DNA of 64,000 nucleotides from Pterobdella sp. o SKG-2022 (lineage: Eukaryota > Annelida > Clitellata > Hirudinida > Piscicolidae), in assembly GCA_964035795.1 (NCBI GenBank), contig OZ038322.1, positions 4,826,925 to 4,890,924 of the forward strand. Direction: 5' to 3'. How positions within the stretch are numbered: the first letter of the stretch is position 1; each line of letters opens with the position of its first letter. Position numbers and translations under genes: made by a program. The notes below the pieces were generated by a model, which saw nothing but the letters and a program-made list of their open reading frames with translations, searched no databases and had not been told where the DNA came from. Shown piece after piece: positions 1 to 11,036 of this stretch.

Positions 1-2799
<2,799 letters not shown>

Positions 2800-3291
2800 C
2801 TATATTTGGTAAAAATGTATCTCAGCAAAAAGACCAAATCTGCTTTATCACTTTTCCTCTTTTCTTCCTCATCAACAAAAAGAAGACTTTTAACCAGTCA
2901 ATCTTTTATGCCCACCAAAACCTGGGCTCAGTACAAAAGAGCTCAGCTGCTTCTCGCAGATGAGGTGGAAAGTAACTTGGATCTCATGTAGTATTGCTTT
3001 CCATGCAATCATAAAATCACCCCATATCAAACCTCCATTCAATGCAACCATGTCTCTCTCACTAGATCCACCTCAAGTTCACACACATCAAAACTTACTC
3101 ACCCTCGTTCAAATGTCGCACCCATCAAACCCCCACACCAAAAACACCTTCTCAGACACCCAAACCCAAAAAAATCCTTCACCCCAACACACCACTAAGC
3201 TAAACAAATCACTCAAAACCAACCAGCTCTTTTACACACACTTCCATCAACCTCCCTAAGCAGCATCAACATACTCCAACTCAACATCAAC

Positions 3292-3600
3292 TTGAACATA
3301 AAGAAAACAACAAAACTCACCCATTTAAGTTACAAATACAAAACACACATCATCCCACTCCAAGAATCCAACCTCAACAACAAGCAAAAAACTCTACACA
3401 TCTCCAACTTTTCACCACTCACATTAGACAGACCCTCAACCTATAAAGACGGAAATCTACTAATCTACATCAACAACAATATAATCTACTCACAAATTCC
3501 CATCCTCGCAAAACTAACCACCTACAGCATAAAACTCCAAACCCTGAAAATACACTCAAAACACATCAAACTTTTCATCCACTCAACATCAACAGCATAG
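3292..3600 (+). pseudogene. LINE endonuclease fragment (APE-type)
   Basis: A 102-codon open frame reads as the N-terminal part of a LINE apurinic-type endonuclease. The LQESNL segment corresponds to the catalytic glutamate block (normally LQETKL). A DR(P)..KDGNLLIYI block, normally (H)GGGLLIYI, follows about 40 residues later. The frame ends before the downstream catalytic Asp/His motifs, so the domain is incomplete and inactive. It belongs to the surrounding jockey-like element. Confidence 0.7.
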
Positions 3601-4873
3601 GCAACACAATCACAAACTTCTTTATCCACTTCACAAACCTCCCCACTGGTGACTTCATTGCTCCCTCACAATCATGGCACTCTCCCAAAACGGACCACAG
3701 AGGCCAACTCATAACATTACTATTACTTAACTCAAAGCATATAAACCTAAATCAAAACCCCTTTTCGATCACCATTCAACCCAAACCAAAAACCCACCTC
3801 CCTCGAAACCACAAAAACAGACACTTCAATATCAGCCAACCTCACTTGGGGAACACTCAAAGCACTGAAAATGAATTATTTTTCATTTTTTATCATCTTC
3901 TAAAATAAGTACAAAACACAACAAAATCCCCAGTACCTTAACCAACTACAAAAAAACCAACTGGCCCCAAAACACAAGAGATAGGAGACATACTCAAAAA
4001 ATCCTTCTAAACGAAGACCCCCAGACAGCAAACCACATCATAAACGCAATACTCACATCAGACCGTGAAAACATATCCAAAGGAACAATAAAATCCACCT
4101 ACTCTCCACTTCCCAAAAACATCACCGCACAAACAGAAGCAGCATTATAACCGACAATAACAAAAATCCCTCGTAATTCACATTCAACCAACAATTCACA
4201 CATTTCATCCAACTACTCAAAAAAAATGGCACAAAAGCCGACTGGGCTCACGAGAAAAATACCATGTCTTATGGAAAACACTAAAGGCACTCAACCCAAA
4301 AAAGACCACTCTGCACCAACACAACCATCACACACAACAACAAAACAGCTCACACAGGCGTAAAAAAAGCCAACACACTGAACAAATACTTCAAATCAGC
4401 CACAACATACTTTTTCAATCCCACATACAGAATAATCAATAAACTTACCAAATCACTCACACCCACTCCAGTAAAAATTACAGCAGCAGAAACAACACAA
4501 ACAATAAACACTCCAAAAACAATTATTCCACATGATTCGATGACATAAACAGCAGACACCTCAAACACATAGCACCCATATTCATAAGACATCTAGCCTA
4601 CCTTTTCAATTCCGCAATCAACACAATCACTATACTTGAAATATGGAAATCCGCCAAAATCATTCCCATCGCAAAACCTGACAAAGTCCTCTCACTTCCC
4701 TCTTCATACCGACCAATAGAACTATCGTCCCATAGCAAAAACATTAGAAAAAATTATCCTCCCACATATCACCAATAACATAGCCTTTCTAACACATCAA
4801 CACAGTTTCAAAGCTGCTCATTCCACCACCACAGCACTAAACCGAAGAAACACTACTATAATCACTGGCTATA

Positions 4874-5352
4874 ATGAAAAAAACCCAAAAAGCAACCATC
4901 ATCGCACTCGACATGACCAAAGCCTTTGACATGGTCAACATCCATCAACTCATCCACGAAATACAAAACACCCAAACACCCACAACCAAAACAAAATTCT
5001 TAGCCAACTACCTAAAAGGCCGCCAACATACAACAACTAAACATCTAAACACACAGACATTAAAGCAGAAGTTCTCTAAGGGAGTGTCCTATCATCCACA
5101 TTATTTAACATATATATGTCAAACATTCCCCTCCCCAGAAACAACTCAATCAACCTCATCGCCCTAACACCAACAACGCCATCCAAAATCTTTTCTCTAT
5201 TCACACATAGGCTCACACTAACAATCTCCAAATCAACCAAAACCACAACCACACTCATGACCCTAAACCCCTCAGAATACAAAAAACCACTAAATATGCC
5301 CAACAACAACATGCCATACCTCCCACCCTTAACCATACCACCCTTGGCCTAA
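4874..5352 (+). pseudogene. LINE reverse transcriptase fragment
   Basis: Two overlapping frames together cover part of a jockey-type reverse transcriptase. The first (4874-5167) contains the A block ALDMTKAFDMVNIHQLI, with the first catalytic aspartate, and the FLANYLKGRQ helix. After KQKFSKGVSYHP the expected GVPQG-type motif and the catalytic YADD motif are degraded. The second frame (5116-5352) continues with SNIPLPRN and the ISKSTKTTTTLMTLNPSEYK region that normally follows YADD. A frameshift and local deletions separate them. Non-functional. Confidence 0.7.
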
Positions 5353-6133
5353 CTTTCGACCCCTAACTAAACTTTATCCACACAAACAACACAATCATGA
5401 AAACCCAAAAATCACTCAACCTTATAGAACTTCTAGTTTCATAACACTAGGGCAAAAGCAAGGAGACACTCATCACCACATAAAAAAAACACTACTTTCC
5501 ATCATTTAATACGCCAACACTTTCTAGTCACCCATCATCTCACCCACTTCTTCAAACAAAAAACACAAAACGCAACCCTGGTAACAATCATGGGCTGCAT
5601 ACAAGACACCAACGCCCAACACCTCCACTCAGAAACCAAAATCCTAACACTTGTAATCCACCTCAAATTCTACGCCTCACAACTTGTTCAAAAAACTTCC
5701 CGCCTTTTCCACCCATTACAACCACACACCATACAAACAGCTCACTCCAGATACAAAAAACATTTTACATTCAACAACAAAAACAACATTCCGGCGAGCA
5801 AACCCACTTTCTCGTGGTGCCGAGTGTGTACTCCAAGAGTTTCTCAACCACGTCAGATTCCAACCACAGAGGATTTTGAGAATCCATCCATCATTTTTCC
5901 ACTGCCCACCAAAAGTCACAAATAACTCGAAACTGAAAGCTTCTTTCGGTACTCACTCCAAGGACTGTCGGAAGAGACCTTGGAAGTTGGCGCTCCACAA
6001 AGAATACACTATAAACTTATCCACTAACCACAACACCACTTATACCCAATTGTTTACTTCATCGCTCGTTCTGACAGCTTTCACAAAGTAATTGAATTGA
6101 TGTAAAAAAACACAAGGTATTTATTAATTTAAA

Positions 6134-6217
6134 CCACGAAGCTCTTCGTAAGGCGAAATTACATTGTCAATTGACCCCTTGATAATGTAAGTTCGCCTTA
6201 CTCAAAGCTTCGTTAAA
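6134..6217. repeat. Hairpin repeat, Penelope pLTR-like family
   Basis: An imperfect inverted repeat. The left arm (about 6134-6172) reads CCACGAAGCTCTTCGTAAGG and continues through a GCGAA..TTACATTGTCAA segment. The right arm (about 6178-6217) is its reverse complement, with TTGATAATGTAAGTTCGCC and then TTACTCAAAGCTTCGTT. The same core is found in the long terminal inverted repeats at 21588/22052, at 14095-14150, at 10747-10787 and downstream of the Penelope-like ORF at 18508-18545. Confidence 0.7.
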
Positions 6218-6464
6218 AAAACGTTAGATAAAAAATTCTTTGTGTTTGTTTTTCTCACAATTTGATTTGAGCTATTCTACGTCATTGAAATAACTGATAG
6301 TTTTGAAACATCAGTTATTTTGTATTCTTATAGCTTTCTTAGTCCTGACCTGGGTCGACGAGTGATGTCATTGCAAGAACCTCACGAGCCTTCTAAAAAA
6401 CTTTCGAGTTTTGACGAGTTTGAATAAAAACAAACTACATTTTCTATTAAAAGCTGTTATCTAT

Positions 6465-6478
6465 GTTTCCATGGTAAT
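6465..6478 (+). promoter_or_regulatory. X-box-like motif (RFX site candidate)
   Basis: GTTTCCATGGTAAT closely fits the imperfect palindrome bound by RFX-family factors in animals (GTNRCC/N..RGYAAC type, commonly GTTTCCATGGTAAC). It stands alone. The nearest supported gene start is several kilobases away, so function is unproven. Confidence 0.3.
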
Positions 6479-7308
6479 ATAAATGAAACTGTTTTCATTT
6501 GAAAATATACTAATAAATTAGGAAAAAGTTAAATTTTTCGAAAATTTTAGTTGAAGTAAAAAGTATCAAAAAAGTTGCTTAAATTCTTGAATTTATTTTT
6601 TAAAAACTAAAAAAACATAAAAAAGATGAGCCAGCTAATAATTGTGCTTGTTAGGCACATTACTTATTAATGCCTCACTATTTCTAATGGTGTTAAAGTT
6701 GATTAATTCGCATGCTCATGAAATTGCTCCCGTAGTTAAATGTATTAAAAACCTACACTAAAATTAAATCATCGCATTTTCATTTTGATTGGTTTGAAGA
6801 AGATTCACTGCCTTGATCTCACTGACACTAACACAAAGGTTTTTAAACAAAGAAGTATTCGTAAGCCAAACTTTGACTCAAGTTTCCACGTACTTGGTCA
6901 AATAGACTTTGAGAAAAGCTTCAAACGTTCAGAATAATAATTAGAAGTCTTTCTTAGCTTCAATATAACACACGCTCTGAAAAACAGAATGGTGAACTCA
7001 TAGATGTGCAACATGTGGTAATGCCACTAAAAAAATGAGAAAGATGAATTGAGAACAATTTAATAATAAGAATAAAAATGATAGACTACGGAAACTTAAA
7101 TATTGTCGACTATGAATTCAAAACTGTCCATGTTACCTAGGAGTAAAATTCCTTTCTTACAAAAATAAAATTCACATGTATCTTAAAAGTTCCTTTTTGC
7201 GCTCATTAGACCGGGTTATTAGTGTTTCAGTGAGGGTGGAGGATGAATCCTTCCAAACTTGATCTTATTTGCTCTAAAATACTGATTGTGGTGATTATCG
7301 AAGAAAAC

Positions 7309-7380
7309 AGAAATACAAACAAATACTTGCAAACTAACAAACAAAAAAACAAACGCACACAAAAACAAACACACACACAG
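7309..7380. repeat. A/C-rich low-complexity tract
   Basis: Short words AAAC, ACAAA and finally (AC)n dominate this tract, which has almost no G or T. It probably reflects replication slippage. The short frames crossing it are compositional artefacts. Confidence 0.7.
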
Positions 7381-7404
7381 GGGTCGCAGATGTTTGACTG
7401 GGAG

Positions 7405-7447
7405 ACGTCACACGTGACGTTTGTCACTGCTTTGTTGCCATAGTTAC
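7405..7447. promoter_or_regulatory. Palindrome with CRE halves, E-box and X-box-like site
   Basis: At 7405-7420, ACGTCAC and GTGACGT flank the dinucleotide AC. This gives two opposed CRE/ATF half-sites with a CACGTG E-box between them (7411-7416). An X-box-like GTTGCCATAGTTAC follows at 7434-7447. CpG-containing motifs are otherwise rare here, so the cluster could be a real enhancer or promoter core. No gene start is recognised within about 1.5 kb, so the call is tentative. Confidence 0.3.
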
Positions 7448-8173
7448 AAAAAGCCGGATGCAAAGATTAATTATAGCCTAAGGTGCAGACGGAGGCTAAA
7501 TTTAATTAGAAACTCCCGAATCATCAAATGCCTTCGAATTACGTCATATAATTCGAAATTATTTTGTTTTTTTTCTAATTGATTTTAATATAAATAATTT
7601 TTTTTTTATTTACTTTATAATGTATTATATTTATTTGAGTTTTGAATACTTCTCGCAAATAATAAAGGGAAGTTGCATGAAGACATTTCAAAGCTAAAAG
7701 GCTTTTTTTTTTATTTCTAAAAGCAAGTACGCCATCTAATATGCACTGACTGTTCAACAATAATAATAAAATATTCAAAACTTTGCTTTTTGTATATTTG
7801 TTGCCACTTTTCAAAAATAGTCAAACAATTTTTATCTCAAAAAAGTTCATATTAGCCATTAAGACTATTTCAGTTCAAGTGCCGACTATCATAAACCTAT
7901 TTCATTCTGTTGACAGCAGACTCAACAAAGGGATCTGCCATGATAAAATCCACACAACTCATCAACCCTGCTTCTTAATCTCCATCAAAATGACCCGAAA
8001 GGATACCCAAATAAAAACTATTTTCAACTGACGTTCATAATTTATCTGATCGGGTGTCGAACGGGTCTGTTCTTTTGGGTGTTCGAGAAGGGGCACCGTG
8101 CTGCAAGTGACTTATGGAGGGAAACCAAAATGTCTTAATGGGGCTTTTACTAACTCGAGAAAAAGTCTTTGAA

Positions 8174-8292
8174 GCCTTCTGAATTGAATATAATTTCAGA
8201 ACACTAGTTAGTTTTTTAAGATACGAAGCTTTTTGTTAATAAACTAACTAGTGTTCTGAAATTATATTCATTTTATTGTGGCCTTCTGAATT
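8174..8292. mobile_element. Foldback element with 12-bp target duplication
   Basis: A perfect 29-bp inverted repeat (arms 8186-8214 and 8241-8269) encloses a 26-bp loop containing ACGAAGCTTTTTGTTAA. An 11-base tail (8270-8280) follows the right arm. The unit is bracketed by an exact 12-bp direct repeat, GCCTTCTGAATT, at 8174-8185 and 8281-8292, a clear target-site duplication. A long target duplication, an asymmetric tail and the shared loop core suggest a retroposed non-autonomous relative of the Penelope-type repeats rather than a classical cut-and-paste MITE. Confidence 0.8.
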
Positions 8293-8926
8293 ATTTTAAA
8301 GTGAGGTCTCTGAAAAAGTTTTGCATTGAAAATATGTCTCATAAATATTTTGTGAATAAGAAATGGGAGAATGTGAAAAACTTCATTCACATTCGGAATT
8401 ATGTTTTTGAAAGTTTCGAAACAGTTTAATAAAACAACTGAACAAAAAAATATTTTTTAATAATAACTATATTTTAATAATAATATCTTCTTCTATATCA
8501 CACGTTTGGCTATCAAAACTGGCAATTCTAAAACGGTGACAAAAAAAATAAGTGAGATTGAAAATTAATAAGTCGACCATAAAGTCGTCTTTAATAGGGT
8601 TTCAGTTATGCAATTGATTGGTTTCACAGGGCGTTCCTCAATGTGGACTAAAATAAGCAAATGAGTTACTCCTAGATTTTTGAATTTCACAAAAGTATTT
8701 TCACCATAATTCAGTATTTTTTCACAAGAGTACCTGATTAAATCGCTCAAAGTTTTGAGCATATTTAGAAAATTTTCTTAAAACTGCAACTCTGGGTAGG
8801 ACGAAATCAACAACAATTAGTGGACTAAGAAAGATTCAACAACCATCGTTAAATCTCAAGAACTTCAATACAGGGAGTTTTATTTAAAATTTTGTTAACT
8901 TCAATGTCTAGAATATGCCCACAAAG
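8293..8926. other. Non-coding spacer downstream of ERCC3 fragment
   Basis: The minus strand was searched here for the ERCC3 exons that should follow the Walker A exon (the ...EQWK.. helicase segment) and none was found. A 65-codon minus-strand frame at 8565-8762 has no recognised similarity. Nothing else is supported. Confidence 0.5.
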
Positions 8927-10341
8927 CACTCCCACCAGGGTCTTTCCTGCTCCACACAGCAGCACGATCACTCCAGACCTTGCCCTTCCATTCCCGAACA
9001 TCTTTTGCAGGCTCTTCTCTTGGTAAGGTCGAAGAATGGTGTTCGCTTTCAAGTCCATTCTGCAGTTTTAGTACATTTTTATTTCATTTAAATTAATTAT
9101 AATCAAAGTTAAATTTTTTTTCTTTGGCAGGTTTCAAAAGTTTACAGTACTTTTGTTTATTCTGAACAAAGCAATTATACAAATAGTAAAACTAAACAGG
9201 GCTGAAACAATAGTCTAACTTGACATTAGGGTTGGTGGTGTCATTTTTGAAGTCATATTCTGACAAGAGGGAAATCGAGGTCTATGCATTTCTTTTGTAT
9301 GGTCTCCAAACAACCGGGTTTGATTTCAAAGGCTAAAATATTCTTATCATCATCTTCTTCATCCTCCTCATCTATCTTCTTGTACAGGTCTTGAAGATTA
9401 CATGCCTCTTCATCGACTGTCTTTTCCTTCTCAACCTCCTCATGCTCACCACTCAACTCACCAGACTCTTTCTCTGTCAACTTCTTACTCGACTGTTAAA
9501 TTCAATGCATACAATTCAATCAACACAAACGAGAATACCACCTCGAATGATTCTCACATCAAAATATACAATTCACCTAACACAAATTGAAAATATCGCT
9601 TGAAATTCAATCAACACAATCATAGATGGGACTCAAAATGATCCTCACAATCATCCTGTCCAGCTTCTCATACAACTCATTCTCATCCTCTCTCTCAGCA
9701 ATGAACCTGCAGCTCCTTATCACGTGATCCTTCAGCAGTCTCTTCAACGATTGCTGGGGTTGAGGAGTACGGAGTATGGAACTTATTCAATATAAAGTTA
9801 GTTATTTCCATAATAAAAATGAGAAATTAACTTAGAAAAACTTTGATATATTCAAAAACTTATTTATAAAAAAGTGGAGACTGAAAAATTTTTGTTTATC
9901 ATTGGTTTGTAGACAACTCCTCATTTATTAAAACGTTAGATTTCAGAAGCATTTTATCAATGCTCGGTGTTCCAACTTATGAAGTAGATTCTCTTTACTG
10001 TGTTTCATTCAGCCATTTCATTTGAAACTTTAATCACAACATTGATATTGGAGACAAATAATAAAACACAATATAACTAAAAATGTGGTTATAGTGACAT
10101 AAACTTCACTAGTTTCTAAAAAATATAGCTATTATACCAATAAATACTATTAGAAACATATTAAGTAGAGATACAATGTTGACGTAAAATAGCAGAAATT
10201 CAATATAATAGAGAATTCAATATAATTAGAGAGATACAATGTTGAAACATATAGCAAACGTACAGGAAATTGTGACTCAATGTAATACTTGTTGTGCTTC
10301 AGAACCAGTTTAATCTTGCCATAACTTAATGTACAAGTCCG
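8927..10341 (-). pseudogene. ERCC3: Truncated, frameshifted ERCC3/XPB (TFIIH helicase) gene fragment
   Basis: ERCC3/XPB is the 3'-to-5' DNA translocase subunit of TFIIH in transcription initiation and nucleotide excision repair. Four consecutive exons are readable on the minus strand. Exon A is about 10341-10264 (RTCTLSYGKIKLVLKHNKYY..), with donor GTACGT. Exon B is 9753-9649 (LLKDHVIRSCRF..), acceptor CAG and donor GTGAGG. Exon C is 9492-9220, an acidic linker followed by KKCIDLDFPL and EYDFKNDTTNPNVK. Exon D is 9059-8927 ([23 protein letters not shown] and helicase motif I CGAGKT). Intron phases agree: C and D join as NVK-MDLK, matching the family's N-I-N-I-D-L-K. Between PL and EYDF, near 9256-9264, a net frameshift (consistent with a 2-bp loss) brings a stop at 9253-9255. 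The earlier N-terminal exons and everything after motif I (motifs II-VI) are absent. Introns are retained, so this is a duplicated fragment, not a retrocopy. A sequencing error could explain the frameshift but not the missing exons. Confidence 0.85.
9754..10263 (-). other. Intron A-B of the ERCC3 fragment
   Basis: A 510-bp AT-rich intron between the KIKLVLKHN exon and the LLKDHVIRSC exon, bounded by GTACGT and CCCCAG on the minus strand. I see no gene or mobile element inside. Confidence 0.6.
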
Positions 10342-10930
10342 AAAATCAATCAATATAAATGGTCATAATCATTGTTTTATTTGTAGAGATTTGAAGTTTT
10401 TTCTTAACTTTATTCATAACAAGTATCTTGTAAATTTTTTACGTAGTATAGCCTAAAACAATAGTGAACTTTATAATGTAAAGTTCCAAGCACCAAAAAC
10501 CATTTTAAATGGACCAATCATAGGCTTTGAAAAATGTTAGTTTTTTTTTCTTGAAAATATTCATGTATCATAATGTTAAAATATCCACGGATTGTACAAA
10601 AAGCTTTTTTAGTTGATAAAAGTAAGTTTTTTTTGTCGTAAAACTTCTAAAAATTTTTATTTAAGTATTTTCACAAATTTTTTGGAGTTCTATGATTGGT
10701 GCCTTAAGCTATTCAAGACGTTTTGCGTGATTGCGAAGTGCCTATCTTGATAATGTAGGATTTTCTTACTAAAAGCTATTTTATCAACTTTCTGCTTGTT
10801 TTCCTTACAGTTGAAGTTTTGTGTTTAAAGTTTCATCTCACTGATTTCATTTTCACAAAAGTTATGAGCCTCAAAAAAAATACAGTAATATTAAGTAATT
10901 TATGCAAACAAAATATAACTCATAATTTTT
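10342..10930. other. Intergenic region between ERCC3 fragment and PRCC
   Basis: This region lies between the two head-to-head loci. The upstream ERCC3 exons expected on the minus strand are not present. It contains a small inverted motif at about 10466-10490 (GAACTTTATAATGTAAAGTTC) and a hairpin-family half-copy at 10747-10787. No coding exon is recognised. Confidence 0.5.
10747..10787. repeat. Half-copy of the Penelope pLTR-like repeat
   Basis: Reads TTGATAATGTAGGATTTTC then TTACTAAAAGCT on the plus strand. This parallels the right arm of the hairpin at 6178-6217 (TTGATAATGTAAG..TTACTCAAAGCT). It is degenerate and lacks a clear partner arm. Confidence 0.45.
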
Positions 10931-11036
10931 ATTTAACCAATCAAAGGTATTTTCGTGAGTTTGTCGGAGTGTGTTAATCTTGTTGCGGGGATAAACCGCT
11001 AATGAAGAATCACATCGTTTCAAAAATAGCTAAAAC
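10931..11036 (+). promoter_or_regulatory. Candidate PRCC promoter / 5' UTR
   Basis: A CCAAT box in Y-box context (AACCAATCA) lies at 10937-10941, about 100 bp before the PRCC start codon. The following 100 bp are locally richer in G and CpG (GTGTGTTAATCTTGTTGCGGGG) than the AT-rich flanks, as at many animal promoters. No TATA box is evident. The transcription start is not determined. Confidence 0.35.

Larger units (their letters stand above)
2800..6090 (+). mobile_element. Degenerate jockey-like non-LTR retrotransposon (LINE)
   Basis: Pieces of a jockey/CR1-superclade LINE occur in order on the plus strand and are broken by many stops and frameshifts. An APE-type endonuclease N-terminus lies at about 3292-3600 (LQESNLNNKQK, then a DRPSTYKDGNLLIYI block). 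The reverse transcriptase fingers/palm lie at about 4874-5110 (ALDMTKAFDMVNIHQLI, then FLANYLKGRQ). The post-YADD thumb region lies at about 5200-5350. The C-terminal region lies at about 5560-6090 (MGCIQDTNAQHLHSET, then ECVLQEFLNHVRFQPQRIL). The plus strand is rich in C and A and poor in G through this block, unlike its flanks, as expected of a foreign element. No intact ORF remains. The 5' boundary is uncertain, and the 3' end is set by the last coherent frame, which stops near 6091. Confidence 0.8.
6218..8173. other. Non-coding AT-rich stretch, no gene recognised
   Basis: No supported exon on either strand. It holds an RFX X-box-like motif near 6465, an (A/C)-rich low-complexity tract at about 7309-7380 (AAAC and CA words), a dense cluster of regulatory-looking motifs at 7405-7447, and a short inverted repeat TTCGAATTA..TAATTCGAA at about 7532-7556. 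The short open frames here have no family resemblance. Confidence 0.5.
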
